Source: Mauremys mutica
Lineage: Eukaryota > Chordata > Testudines > Geoemydidae
Length of the DNA: 64,000 nt
NCBI RefSeq assembly: GCF_020497125.1
Contig: NC_059082.1
Coordinates: 29,410,965 to 29,474,964 of the forward strand
Direction: 5' to 3'
Shown: one piece after another, positions 22,460 through 35,129 of the stretch
Layout: each line of letters opens with the position of its first letter
How positions within the stretch are numbered: position 1 is the stretch's first letter
Translations under genes and position numbers: made by a program
The notes under the pieces: model-generated
The model's database searches: none
What the model was told of the DNA's origin: nothing
The model's input: the letters and a program-made list of their open reading frames with translations, nothing else

Positions 22460-23031
22460 CAGTGATGTCTAGTCTTAACCAGAGGTACGTGTCTTCCAGG
22501 GGGTACGCAGAGGTCTTCCAGGGGGTACATCAACTCATCTAGATATTTACCTAGTTTTACAATAGGCTACATAAAAAGCACTAGTGAAGTCAGTACAAAC
22601 TAAAATTTCATACAATGACTTATTTATACTGCTCTATATACCATACACTGAAATGTACAATATTTATAATTATAAATCAATTGGAATATATGGTAAAAAT
22701 GAGAAAGTAAGCAATTTTTCAGTAATAGTGAGAAGAGACACTTTTGTATTTTTATGTCTGATTTTGTAAGCAAGTAGTTTTTAAGAACATAAGAATGGCT
22801 ATACTGGGTCAGACCCCTGGTCCATCTAGCCCAATATCCTGTCTTCTGACAGTGGACAATGCCAGGTGCTTCAGAGGGAATAAACAGGACAGGTAATCAT
22901 CAAGTGATCCATCCCCTGTTGCCCATTCCCAGCATCTGGCAAACAGCGAAGTGAGGTGTAACTTGGGGGTACGCAAGGCAAATCAGACTCCTGAAAGGGG
23001 TACAGTAGTCTGGAAAGGTTGAGAGCCACTG
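22460..23031. mobile_element. Second copy of the hAT miniature family at 3007-5938
   Basis: The body matches the copy at 3007-5938 over the segments reading CATCAACTCAT, GGCTACATAAAAAGCACTAG and AAATCAGACTCCTGAAAG. The right end GGTTGAGAGCCACTG is intact at 23031. The left end is degraded and the GGGGGTACG motif is locally duplicated (22500-22530). It carries an inserted repeat at 22791-22947. Confidence 0.75.
22791..22947 (+). repeat. Interspersed repeat (CR1/SINE-like amniote family), inserted in the hAT copy
   Basis: It contains AACATAAGAATGGC and ACTGGGTCAGACC followed by GGTCCATCTAGCCCA, a block I recognise as a common interspersed repeat in turtles and crocodilians. It interrupts the hAT sequence between GTAGTTTTTAA and GAAGTGAGG. 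A shorter relative lies at about 21358-21402. The exact family name is uncertain. Confidence 0.6.
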
Positions 23032-23746
23032 GTCTAGCCTAACGGATAGGGTACTGAAATGAAAATCAGACTGTGGGCAAGTCAGTGTAATTTCTGTGTC
23101 ACTTCTGTCCCTCTCCCACACCTTCTTTGCCTTGACTATTTAGATGGGGGACAGGGATCATCTCATTATGTATTTGTACCAGTACTTACTACACTGGGTC
23201 TCCAATGTAGATTGGGTTCTAAGTGCTAATGTAATACAAATAAAAAGAAAGCAGAAGCAAACCACAGAGCAGAACACAAGCTGTATCTCTAGGGGAGACT
23301 ACAGTGTTGCATTTCTTCCACCCTGTGGTGCTATATGATGCTGTAAGTGAGCAGAACTTCTAGATTCACTTATGTGATTCCAAAATGGTTTATCTAGTAA
23401 TAAGCAGGAAATTGTTGGCTTTGCCTGTAAGTCTGGACTGGAGGAGAGTTTCACATTAAGGGGAAGAACTTTCCCTACTCCATTTTTTTGCGAGGAGTGA
23501 GCAGAGATCTGTAGAAAAGGCATGGATTTTGATGTGCATGTGATGTCTGTAACAGTACAAGCAGCATCAAAGTAATGAGGTGAATCTCAAAGGTTGAATA
23601 TAAGAAGTATTCAGAATACATCTGATGATACATGCACATCTGCACTTTAATTATTTTCTCCCCTTCTGACAAGGCACCATGGTTTATTTAGTGGAGGTTT
23701 TGGTCTTTTTTCCCTGTAAGCGCAGATAAAAATCATGAATGCTATA
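23032..23746. other. Intergenic DNA, nothing recognised
   Basis: AT-rich sequence with frames under 75 codons and no nameable repeat. Confidence 0.4.
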
Positions 23747-24250
23747 TGTAGCAGAGTGGTCCCTGCAGGGAGCTAGAGACAGGGTACCTGAGTGGAGCAG
23801 GGCTGGGGAAAGGCAGAAGAGCTGGGGAAGCTCCAGCCTGGAAAGCCCCAGGCTGTGGCCTAGCATAAGGCCAACCGGTACTGGGGGTTGCAGAAGGCAG
23901 CCCAGGGGTAGGCAAAGGCAGCCAGTCCAAACCCCTTCGCCTATGATGAGTGGCTGATACTGCAGTCTGCCCTAGTGAACAGGGGCTAGATGGAGACTGG
24001 GCAGTAGCCAAAAGTGAGGTAAAGTGGGGATAGTGGGTTGGGTGTTCCCCAGGGAGGGGAGACCTAGATTGGTGGGGTACTGCCAGGGGGCAGCACCCCA
24101 GTTAAAAGGGCACCGGGGGCCAGGGAGGGGCACGGGGGCCAAGAGGACAGGCGGATCACCAGTCTGCAGAGGGTGCTCCGGAGCTGGAACGAGCTAATTC
24201 CCGAGGACAACCAGCAGGAGGCGCCGCAGGAGTGAGTCCGCACCTCTACA
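23747..24250 (+). repeat. LTR preceding a gag-like ORF
   Basis: The stretch starts TGTAGCAGAG and ends CACCTCTACA, giving TG...CA ends with a short inverted match (TGTAG/CTACA). It is directly followed by TGGTGGAGAATGCAGGCA in the position of a primer-binding site. I cannot match that site to a tRNA from memory. No 3' LTR is visible, so the element is 3'-truncated. Confidence 0.6.
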
Positions 24251-24251
24251 C

Positions 24252-24746
24252 GTGGTGGAGAATGCAGGCACGTGCGGTCTGCCCCTGATACAAGGGGCCA
24301 GGGTAAGGACTGTGGACTATTGCCTGGAGCAGAGACTTGAGAGCCTGAAAATGGACTATTATTGGAGAGCCTGTGTGGCCCGGCTCTCCGAGCAGCAAGC
24401 GGGGCTGCTTCAGCTGCTGTGGGGGAGGCCACATGGACCTCAATGGGGGCCAGGCACCTTGGGCTGGAGGCTAGTGCCAGGGCCTAAAGACTGTTTTGCC
24501 TGTGGGCGACGGGGACACTGGAGAAGGGAGTGTCGCTACTGGGTGGGGGCAGAGAGGCCTCACCCAGCAAAGGTGCCCCCTCTGAGAGTAACAGGGGGGC
24601 CCCCAGCTTGTTGGGCTTGTGGGGAGCAGGGACACCTAAAGAGAGAGTATCCCTATAGTGCTCCCAAGGCCCGGGCCAGCCCAGAGGGAAGGGGAAGGGC
24701 CCAAACAGGCTGTGATAGAGCCGTGGAAGAAGTATTTTGTTTTTAA
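24252..24746 (+). pseudogene. Gag-like fragment with two zinc knuckles, truncated retroelement
   Basis: The frame of 164 codons (opening GTG, no ATG) follows an LTR. It carries CFACGRRGHWRREC (residues about 78-91), a complete C-X2-C-X4-H-X4-C knuckle. A second knuckle CWACGEQGHLKREY (about 119-132) has its last Cys changed to Tyr. Such knuckles bind RNA in retroelement Gag. The upstream part (LEQRLESLKMDYYWRACVAR) is amphipathic and may come from the end of a gag or pol leader. No protease, reverse transcriptase or integrase follows; the sequence turns AT-rich at 24740. It is a relic of an LTR element, not a host nucleic-acid-binding gene such as CNBP, because it abuts an LTR. Confidence 0.6.
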
Positions 24747-25674
24747 TCTATATTTAAGAAATCTGATGTTAGGAATTACACTGCAATGCTAGATGGAAAG
24801 AAGTAATCCTAGTTATACCCAAGATGACCTTGTTAATTTTACTCTTTCTTGGGGAAAGAAATATAGGGCCTTACAGGAATTTTTCACTAATTCCTCTGTT
24901 TCTCTGTATGGGGCAGCAAAACAATCTGCATAACAATTACTGTTGGCATGTAAGACAACCCTGTTTTAACAACATTGCAGCAGTAATGAATTCTCTGTTC
25001 AAGGAATTGCTTTGTTGACATTCCTCTGTATTTAATTTTGTCACTATTACTTATACTACAAACTCTAAGAGTTTTTCCTAGCTCGGCTATTAAATTTTAA
25101 GCCCTCACCTTGCATTTTGTTTATATACATCTTGACAGATTTTCTTGTACCAATTGTTCTAAAGTGCAGTGGCTATCAGAAAACTATACAATTTTTTAAA
25201 AAAAGCATAAAGGCACTTTCCAAATATCTCGATGTTGACACTACTGTCTTTGGAAAAAAAAGTTGGTGAATTATTTGTCCAAAGTTTTAGGCTTTCTTAG
25301 CAATATATAACTCTGCATTGCCTTGTAGAATAGGAGTTTGACTCCACCTGTCATCTTTTTTCACTCCCCAGGGCTGCTATGGCTGCATGTGTTGCAGGAC
25401 CAATGTCTTTGGGGTAGATATCTTCACAGCAATTTCTCTAGCTCTACAATGAGATTCTTTTAGGAAGATTCAGACAGCATTCCATTACTGGAAGAGCAGC
25501 ATCCTATCCCAGCCAACAAGGTCTGGTGTATAAAGCAGGAAAATGTTGAGGGAGAATCTCAGCCTGAGTTAGGAGAACAGTTCATACAAGATTTTCTTTG
25601 AAAAGTAGCTCCTGAGGAAACTAGTATAAAGCGTATGCAGGGTAAACTCATGAATTGTTCGCCCTTTATAACAT
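24747..25674. other. Intergenic DNA, nothing recognised
   Basis: AT-rich; a 64-codon frame at 24824-25018 has no domain. Confidence 0.4.
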
Positions 25675-26526
25675 TGATAGAGAGAGATGCACAGCTGTTT
25701 GCGCCCCCCCCAGGTATCAATACATACTGAGTTAATTAATAAGTAAAAAGTGATTTTATTAAATACAGAAAGTAGGATTTAAGTGGTTCCAAGTAGTGAC
25801 AGACAGAACAAGTGAATTACCAACTAAAATAGAATGGTGTGTTTTATTTTATGTCTAATCCAACTGAATACAGATAAAATCCTCACCAGTTCCAGAATGT
25901 TTCCTTTTACAGACTAATCTTCTTTTAGTCTGGGTCCAGCAATCACTCACACCCCTTTCAGTCACTGTCCTTTGTTCCAGTTTCTTTCAGGTATCTTTGG
26001 GAGTGGACTGGCTCTCTTTAGCCAGCTGAAGACAAAATGGAGGGGTCTCCCCTGGGCTTAAACAGGCTTTCTCTTGGGGGTGGAGACCCCTGCCTATCTT
26101 CTATGCAAAGTCCAGCTACAAAATGGAGTTTTGGAGTCACCTGGGCAAGTCACATGTCCATGCATGACTGAGTTCCTTACCAGCCAAGCCACATTCCTGG
26201 GAAAGCCCAGATGTGGATTGGTGTCTCCAAATTCATTGTTGGCTTAAGTGTTTCTTGACTGGGCACTTACTGAGAATAGTCTTTTCTCAGGAAGCTGACC
26301 AACTGCTTCACTACAGCCTACTTAGAATCAAACAAGTATGCAGCCAATATTCATAAATTCGAATACAAAAATGATACATGCAAACAAATAGGATTAATAG
26401 ATTCAGTAGATCATGACCTTTACAGAGATATGTTACATGGCATATGTAGCATAAAACACTCTAGTTATATACATACGCACATTCATAAGCATATTTCCGT
26501 AAAGCCTTATGAGTGGCACCGTCACA
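25675..26526 (-). repeat. LTR copy B, near full length
   Basis: It starts TGATAGAGAGAGATGCACAG and ends CGTCACA. TTTATTAAATAC near 25757 places an AATAAA on the minus strand. It shares order and motifs with copies A and C. I see no matching target duplication (AACAT left, TCCAG right), so it is old or rearranged. Confidence 0.7.
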
Positions 26527-29500
26527 TCCAGAACTAGTAAAGAAGCATGGGAAATTCTGTATGGATTGTCCTGGCTTCTTGAGTTTTGCTGACTGGATCC
26601 ATGCTGATCCCTGGGGATGCTTCAGATTGGGGGCAGAGTCTGTGGTCCTTTTCTGTGAGATGGGAAGCGGAGTCCTCCCCCACTCTAGTGAATGGATGTG
26701 GGAGGCCTCCATTATGAGCTCTGTTCACCACCACCACTGCTTGCTGGTTTTTAAATCAAGAAAAGGAAGTCTAGAGAGATACTGCTAACCAATTTTTTTT
26801 AATTGGACTATTTTAAAAGATTTAAATATTAAAATTATACACTGATTTCATATAATCAGGCTGTCTTTTGTGCTAAAATTCCACACAGACTTAGGTTTTT
26901 CAAATTTTCTGTTCTCACATTTGCCACTTTAGGAGAAATACGTTTGATGGTCCTTGTGCATCTATTGTCCTAGCTCTACATTCAGGGATTAAAAAAAAAC
27001 ACCAAACAGCTTTGATGCAGCAGCTGAGATAGAAATGCTGAATCTTTGCACTAGAATTTTCTGGTAAAGCTACAACATTTATATAAAACTAGATCTTCGG
27101 TGGAAGGGAAAAGATGGGGAGGACAACAGGAATAAGACTGAACACTTTTAATTCTAGAGCCAGAAGAAATTTCATCTTTTCCAGGGCAGTGTGGGAAAGT
27201 TATGGAGGCAGACAGACTGGCCTTCACCTTCATTAGCACAACTCAGAGTCTCTGTCCTGATATTCAAAGCCCTGCATAAGGCTGATTTCAGTTTCCTGAG
27301 AAACTGACTCCTCTGCAGCAGTGATCTCCCATGACAGTGTGTTCCCTGAATTATGAAACTCTGGATTATGAGGCATAGAACTTTCTCAGAGTTGGTCCTA
27401 GACTATGGTACTCACAACTGAATCAGATGAGAATGTTCACAGGTCTTACCAAGTTCAGAACTACCTGTAAGACTCCACTTCCTGACCTAACTTTCTTCAA
27501 AATACTTGTCTCATATTCATGGGAGCACTTACTGGCAGGGAAGGACGATAATAAGATTTTGTTTCAAGCTATATCAATAAGGGCCTAATACACAGGCAAC
27601 AATATTCACGTAACATGACCACTTTCATGCCATCAGGGCTATAATGTGGCCATGTGGAAGCAATGTCTCACCATGAGAAAGAGAGTGTGTGTGTGTGTGT
27701 GTGTGTGTTTTCCTTCCAGACTCAGGACACTTGTTTGTTAAAGCTTTCATTCCACCCTCCCCTTCTTGCCCCAGCCTCCAAGAGTTAGAAGCACTACCAC
27801 AGTCAAACTTGGACAATTACATTCTGTCCAACACACAACTTATTCTGAGATGTACCAAGCATCTGTAACTTCCATTGAAGACTCTGGCCCACAGTTTGTA
27901 ATTCATTTTGTAAAGGACTTTGAATCCCTTAAGATGAAAGGAAGTATAAAAATATAAAATAGTATAATTAAAAACATTGCTAGAAAGTATATTACTGTAC
28001 AGGAAAGGTAGGGGAGATCAACCTGTTGCAGAAGACATTTGTTTTTAATATTTTACTTCCTTTAGGCCTCACTTAGTACCTCTTTATGCTTATGGAGTGC
28101 CTATACAGTAAGTTGCATAGGAAACTATTGAGTCCAGAGAACTTTTTGTCTTAGTTCATATGCCTAATAATTCTGTAAATGCATAACTGAGTCTACAGAA
28201 GCTTTTGCCATCTCCCTGGAGAAAGGCTGTTATTTCCAAAATTGCAGGTTAAGCATTCCAGTGAGATTTCCATTCCAAATCTTCGTTTGTTAAATACGAC
28301 AATTTTAAATGGAAGTTTCAGCCTCAATCTAAGACACCACAGAGTTATGCTCTAAAATGACCAGAAAATCAAGACTCATCTTAAAAGTAGTTTGATCTTT
28401 AAAATCCTAAAACCAATGCTTTAATTGTTCAAGATATTTTGTTGCTAGGCAAGGTATGGGTAATCCTTGAGTAGATTATCCCTAATTGCAGATTAAACAG
28501 GAAAACATGCATAGGGGCATGCAGCATGTTTTAGTGCTTCATCCTCCTGCCCTCTATGTAGACCATGTATGAGAGAATAACCATTCAAGATTCCGGTAAG
28601 TCAGTTGTTATGGATGAATGTGTGCAGACAATATTGACATTCTGGAAGTACTTAAATAAATTTAGGTTATAACGCTGCCCCTTCTTGCTCACTTCTACAG
28701 TGAAAGGCAACGAGCATTTCTGTATAATACCAAGGGAGCTCTGTCATATTGGGGCTGCCCTTTAACTCAAAGCTATATCTTCCTTTGCTAAGTTGTTTAA
28801 GATGTCTATACAATCCACTAGAATCTTGTTTATCTCAAAGAAACACAATTTATTTAAATTGAGTCAAGTAAGAGGTTTTCATAACGGCAATGCATTTCAG
28901 GAGAAATAACTTCTATTCAGACATGTTTGTTTTTGAACAACAGGATTCTGTTGCACTTAGGAGACCCGTTTCATTATAGTCAATATGGGAGAAGTAAACT
29001 TTTTCTTGCAATGCCTGGAAAAGAACTGAATAAAGATGGATGTTGGAGCTTAAAAATAACTTCTTTACCTGAGAGGGGGGAAAAAATGGGAAAAGTAACG
29101 GTTAAGAAAGTTGTGACTTGGTTCAGCCATGCTTACCTTGCAAGACCAGATAGAAGTGCTGCATAGGGTACTATGGCTGATGTCTTCATCATTTGCTCCA
29201 CGCAGCTTTGACGATGCACCTCAGTTCTCCCTTTCGACTCTTGCTGTTCTATTTGAGTGAGTTTCTGGAGTAGATGCTGTAAAACATGATTTTATGTTGA
29301 GTCCAGATATTTTTGAAGTTAGACATTTCCAATCACCATTAAAACAGGCACAATGCTGTGATTAAATAAAACAAAATAGAAGTCACCTGGAAAGAAGATT
29401 AGAGCAGTACTTGAACTATGCATATTGAAATTCTGTGGTCCAAAGCAGGGTTCCTCACTGAGTGTATTAGTTTGCCTATACTGTCTTATGTAAGTACAAA

Positions 29501-32500
29501 TTGTAAAGTGGCATTAGCCTCTCTTACTAATAATTTGTGGCACTGTATCTGATACTTTTGCATGCCTGCTGAAACAAAAATAAAGGTTTCTGCCCCTGAA
29601 GCTAGCTCTTCATTGCTACTAGCCAAAGTTTTGCTAAGGCCACAGTTAAGGTTATTTCTTGGCTGACAATATGGAAGGAAAGATAGACAAGCTTCTTTGG
29701 TAATGTCTCACATTTGTTGGTTTTCTTCTTAACTGGGAAACTCCCCATCTGCTAGGACAAGCAGACATTCTATGCATGAGCATGTCATGTTCATCTGATA
29801 TTAAGCCTCTGTAGCATCTATATTCCATTATCAGAAGGTTTTTGTGAAGGTAAGAAGGAATTTGAACTGATTTCAGATTACAAAGGCAGGTCTAGTTAAG
29901 GTAATGTCTGGCATATCCCAGTTCTTAAAAGAATGTCAAAGAAGAAATTTTGAAAACAAGACAGATTCAAGCAAGTTCTCATCTTGCCAGGGCTATAATA
30001 ATGGCTTACCAAAGTACTTGCTTGCTGATTGTAAACAGGCAATGACTATTTTTAGAGAGAGATTTCTTCTAATTGCAACACTTTTTTTCTTACTAGAATA
30101 AAAATATTGGGTAGAGCCTCTGCTGCTGACAAGATATGCTCAGTGCAATGGGGAAGGGATGGCAAGTGTCTCTAATCCAGACTCTGTGGGCTAGTCAGGT
30201 CCCTGCCATAAAGGTAAAGCAACCTTAGCATTACCCTATCTTATACCTGGCTGGCTCCAAGAGTCCTCTTGTCACTGAGGGATCACATTGCCACTGTTTT
30301 TCAAGAACAGGATGCACCATGGTGCCGTGCCCGTCCCTTCTCCTCCCCGCACACACAGTACCAGGAAATGTGACAGAGCTTCCACACTGGCTCTAGGTCT
30401 TCAGGAACTGGTTTAGGCTTGCTTTCCAGAGCTGAGTGGCCCAGTTATTTAGTTTTATATATACACCAATGTGCAGATACATAGTTGAAAAGATTAGTCT
30501 GTTTGTCCCTTGTTTCCAAAATGAAAGTCCTGAGGGGAGAATATACAGCTAACTGGGGGTGTTAGAAATATGTAACATTTGGGGAAGGTACATTATGAAA
30601 CCACAGTAATGCTTCCATTAAATAATAAACTGATTTCTAATCTTAAACACAACTGGGACCCCTTCACACTTATCCTTGTGATAAATTTTAATCAGAAAAA
30701 CTTTCTAACATTCAGGCCCCACAGGATAATTAAGCTGGCTGTGGAACCTTAGCTACAGGTGTCAGGTGTTTCAAATATTTGTTATTCTTGTAATCAATTC
30801 ACTACCTCCACTTTGTCTGAAGATTTATTACTGAGAATTTATAATTCTAACCATCTCTTATAACATTACAATACATAGCCCTAGACCCAACTGTAGCTCT
30901 GCTTTGCAACAATAAGTTGTTACACAGGTTATTGACCTGTGAAAAGAATGGCAATACCGTGTACAACGATGATCCAAAGGGACTTCTTTACAGTTAAACA
31001 CCAGTACTACTTTGGTTGATTGTAACAACTCATTTTCAGTACCAGAAAGGTGGTTCTTTAATGTTTGTTAAAATCACACAAGTACAGAACTCTAAAAAGT
31101 AATTGTAATTAAGATATTCTTACATTGTAATGATTTATTTATTCTTCCTGTATTAGTTTGCTTGTGTGACAAATTTTATGTTTATAATTCGTTGCTGATA
31201 TCACAGCAATAATTCATAAGCAGTACACAGCTAGTTATGACTAACAAGTGAGTAGTGCTTAAGTCTTATGGGCACCAATCCAGTTGGAGAAATGTCACTC
31301 CAGAAAACTGTTTGGTGGTTATATCAAAAACATTTCGACAGCCAAAAAGACACTAGTTGCAGCACTCGTATACCATCTGTCACTTTAAGGGAACCCATTT
31401 TTCAGATGTATAGGTCACAGTCCCACCTGTTAGACTGTACTTTAATTTATGCATGTGGTTATTAGAGCTATAATCTAGTTCCTGACAGTAGCAATGACAA
31501 ATAGTCAAGAGCTCTTATCCTCAGATGGGCAATTACAGATAAATATAAACTTCTTAATAAACATGCTCATGGTCAGCTAGTGTAGTTCTACTCACTTCAA
31601 TAGCTGTACACCAGTGTTCCCCCATTTATCCCCTGCTTAAATTGGCCCATGAGTAGATGTATCTATTTCCCATTCCATTTACTATTACATTTTAAATGTA
31701 ACCAGCAAAGAGGACAAATAAAAAAGGCCTATACGGTTATTTTTGAAAAAATTCACACATCTTGACAAGTTCATCTTAGATATTAAAGGTTTGTCCACCC
31801 TGTTTTCCTGGAAAACTTTGAATGGCTGGAGAACTGATAGGATAGAGGACAGGTCCCAAACATGTGAAATGCAGGGTTTTTTTGAGGGGTATGGGAAGAG
31901 AGATTTTAATTCAGATCGTGTCTAAGACATAACACAGTTGAATCATGGTAACTCCACCACCACCAAACTGCAGAAGGCAGTAACTGCTCCTCTTCTGGAG
32001 GAGGCTAGTGGGCTTTCCTAATTTGCCCCATCCTTGTCTTTCACTTAATGCACATTTGTGGGATTATGGAGAGTAGAAGGACCAGAGACAGACCAAAAGA
32101 GGATGAGATATTCCAGACAAGTCAGCAGTTTCAGTAGGGAGACTGTGCCACCATGTGACAGCAGAACAGACAGTCAAGAATAGTCTGTTCTGTGTCCTGC
32201 AAGGAAACTTGTTACACTCACTGCAGAATATATTTTGGCCTCTCAAGCTTAACTTTCTCCCAATCCCTTTTATTCATAGTACCCTGAATATAAAATTATT
32301 TACCCAGAAAATCCCTATTGTAAGATCAGTGCATTAGACTCATGTAAAACCAAAATATATTAAAACCAAACTGAAAATGTATGTAAAAAGTAAAAGGGGC
32401 TACAGAGTGCCCTAGTTCATCAAAAATGTCATGCAAATCAGCTAATAGCGATGGTCCCAAGCAGCAAATCTAAATTTAAAGAAAAGATCACATGCCTTTT

Positions 32501-32540
32501 GATTCTCAGCCCTAGATGTTATGCTAGGTATAGGCCCAAT
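26527..32540. other. Intergenic DNA without recognisable genes
   Basis: AT-rich. A (GT)12 microsatellite lies at 27685-27708. Frames are at most 91 codons (26513-26788) and lack domains. I recognised no transposon with confidence here. Confidence 0.45.
27685..27708. repeat. (GT)12 microsatellite
   Basis: An uninterrupted run of GT dinucleotides followed by TTTTCC. Confidence 0.95.
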
Positions 32541-32600
32541 TCATAGAATCATAGAACTGGAAGGGACCTCGAGAGGTCATCTAGTCCAGTCCCCTGCACT
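32541..32600 (-). repeat. CR1 LINE 3'-end fragment
   Basis: TCATAGAATCATAGAACTGG with AAGGGACCTCGAGAGGTCAT and CTAGTCCAGTCCCCTGC is the reverse complement of the CR1 3' end, which terminates in ATTCTATGATTCTATGA repeats. Only about 60 bp are present, as is usual for 5'-truncated CR1 copies. Confidence 0.85.
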
Positions 32601-33789
32601 TGTATGAAATTAAGATCCAGATTTCAAAGAAGCACACACCAAAATTTGTTGATTTATGGTTCCAGTTTAGGTCCATCTGTACTTAATTTACTGATTTTTC
32701 TTCGTATGATGAGCTACAGCTTTATCCTATGTTTGTGCTATATTTCTCTGTGAATAGATTACCAATTCTTCATGTGTGCTATTAGTGGTTATTCTTTCTG
32801 TGGTTTTGCATATGCCTAAAACTTTTCTGCTTGGTACTTTAAAGGTGACACTCCGAGATTCCCCAGCATCTTCAATCCCATAGAGATAACAGCAATGGAA
32901 ACAAATGCTGTTCTTCTAACTTGGCTAGGAGTTACTACATAGCAACAGTTGATGTTCATGAGAAGTAGTTATTTTTCATTGTGTAGGATGACTGTGAATT
33001 CCCCACTAATCTGATGGGATTTAGAATCAAAGCAAAGCCAGTACAAACCTACAATAATTATGGTATCATGACAATGTTAGAATTATGCCAAAGCAACTCT
33101 TAGACCTTCAGAGGCAATTCAGTACAGTGTAGTGTCACAAAAGACTAGCAGGTAGAGATTTCCTCAACAGTGACTGTATCTAAAAATTGAGTGACTATCT
33201 ATACTGAAGCCCAATAATCTGACAAAATAAAGCAGTTCCAGGTCTGCAGTGAGCTGGTGTCTGATCACATGGTACTAGCTTTACTCCTTGTATCCAGCTG
33301 TTAAATTGCTTTACGAGATTATTAAAAAACCACTTTCTTTCTGTTAAATGGCAAGCCATTGCTTTAGGTGCCACAGGGATTTTGTAGATTGCAAATGGGA
33401 GGAGAGATGGCTAGGCAATCACAAGTGGGTTGGTGATATGTCTATGAGACACTCAGACTATTAAAATGTAGATGATAACATGAAAAAAGTTTGAGAACTT
33501 CTGGAGTAAAAATCAGGAAACACTTCTCTCAGCATGCTAACAGTAAATTTTTGCAAGTTATTATAATTCATCCTAATTGCATAGAGATTCGTGATCAGTG
33601 CAGAATACATAATTTCTATTGAGGTCTGAACCTCTCAGTATAAGACCCTTATTCTTAGTGAGTATCTCCATTTTCTCAATGGTTGTGGTGAAAAACGCTG
33701 CTCTATATTTGACCTTTCGTGAAGGATTTTACACAGTTTTAAAACTAAAATGATTGCTATCTTTGTACCATATAGTCATCACAATATAT
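32601..33789. other. Intergenic DNA with a weak repeat
   Basis: AT-rich. The stretch at about 33015-33085 (GATGGGATTTAGAATCAAAG, then CCTACAATAATTATGG) resembles 36818-36888 and is probably an unnamed repeat. No gene. Confidence 0.4.
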
Positions 33790-33793
33790 ACTG

Positions 33794-34469
33794 TGTGATA
33801 GACCCAGGCCAGTTGGTAACAGCAGAGTAGTAAAGGGAGATATACTGGCCACTGGATAAGCAGTTTTCTGTTCCCTGAGTGACCAGAGCAGGGGCTGCTC
33901 CAGGCTAATGAGAACACCTGACTCCAATTAACCTGCTAAGAGTCAGGTGAGGCTGTTAAGCACCTGACTCTAATAAAGGCCCCTCTGAGGCTATAAAAGG
34001 GCTCACTCCAGTCAGGCCAAGGGGGAGTTAGGAAGAGTGTGAGAGAGGAACTGGGAGCAAGAGGTGTGCAAGAAGCTGAGCATGAGTAGGCATACTGCTG
34101 GAGGACAGACGTACAAGCGTTATCAGACATCAGGAGGAAGGTGCTGTCTTGGGGACAAAGAAGGTGTTGGGAGGAGGCCATGGGGAAGTAGCCCAGGGAG
34201 TTGTAGTTGTCGTGCAACTGTACCAGGAGGCACTCTAGACAGCTGCAGTTCACAGGGCCCTGGGCTGGAACCTGGAGTAGAGGGTGGGCCCGGGTTCCCC
34301 CCAAACCTCCCAACTCCTGATCAAACACAGGAGGAATTGACCTGATTGTGGCTTCTACCAGAAGGGAAGGTCTCTGGGCTGTTTCCTGACCCACAGGGTG
34401 AATCTTTGAGGTGAGCAAATCTGCCAATAAGCGCAGTACCCACTAAGGTAGAGGAGGAACTTTGTCACA
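33794..34469 (+). repeat. Solo LTR with promoter-like TATA box
   Basis: It begins TGTGATAGACCC and ends TTTGTCACA, with the 4-bp duplication ACTG on both sides (33790-33793 and 34470-34473). A TATA motif CTATAAAAGG at 33991-34000 lies at a plausible U3 position. No internal retroelement sequence adjoins it, so this is a solo LTR left by LTR recombination. Frames inside it up to 163 codons are not genes. It looks like a turtle Gypsy-type LTR. Confidence 0.8.
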
Positions 34470-34473
34470 ACTG

Positions 34474-35121
34474 TTATCAGTAGCTGATTTATTAGATAAG
34501 CAACATGGGCCAGATTCTGTTTCTCTACTAAATGAGTACAGAAATAACATCCATTACAAGTGACAAAATCCATGGTAGGACCCAAATAGGGAGTGAGGGA
34601 GCTGTGCAGTTGAAGTGACAAGCAGACTGGGAATCTGCTCTGAAACCTATGACCATGCTCCCTGATCCCCAAGTCCAGCCACATCCCTCCGCATCTTAAT
34701 GGGCCAGAAGAGTTATAGTTCTCACTGTTTTGAAGGAGCCAGGAACAAGGCCAATAATTGCATGTGATATTTTTCCCTTTCAGCCCATGTCCTTTTAAAT
34801 ACGTGTACCCCAAAGCCAGAACGTGGTCCTATAAGTATGAGACAGGTTCTAGAAGATTTCTCCCCAGGAACTTATATTTATCTACAGGCAGTACTGCTGG
34901 AAATAAAATGATCTGTCAAGCTGGCTTATTGAAAACAATCCACCTGGGACAGACAGACCAACTAGCAACCCAGCAGAACAAGATTTGAGATTTAATGTTC
35001 CCTAGCTAATGTACAACTGACAAAAATAAATTGCAATAGTAAACAAGAAAGTGTTACAAGTGGACCAAAGAAAGGAGCAAAATTTCAATTTACTGTTAAC
35101 ACTGAAACTGTTTTCATATTA
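34474..35121. other. Intergenic DNA, nothing recognised
   Basis: AT-rich sequence without nameable repeats. A 152-codon minus frame (34355-34813) runs from the solo LTR into this DNA and has no domain. Confidence 0.4.
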
Positions 35122-35129
35122 CTCTAATA

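Noticed and set aside
24252..24746. Host CCHC zinc-finger gene
   Set aside because: It directly follows an LTR, lacks an ATG, has a broken second knuckle and no exon structure, so a retroelement gag relic is the simpler reading.
33936..34813. Minus-strand frames of 152-163 codons as genes
   Set aside because: The 163-codon frame lies within the solo LTR and the 152-codon one begins in unique DNA and runs into it; neither has any recognisable domain or conserved start.
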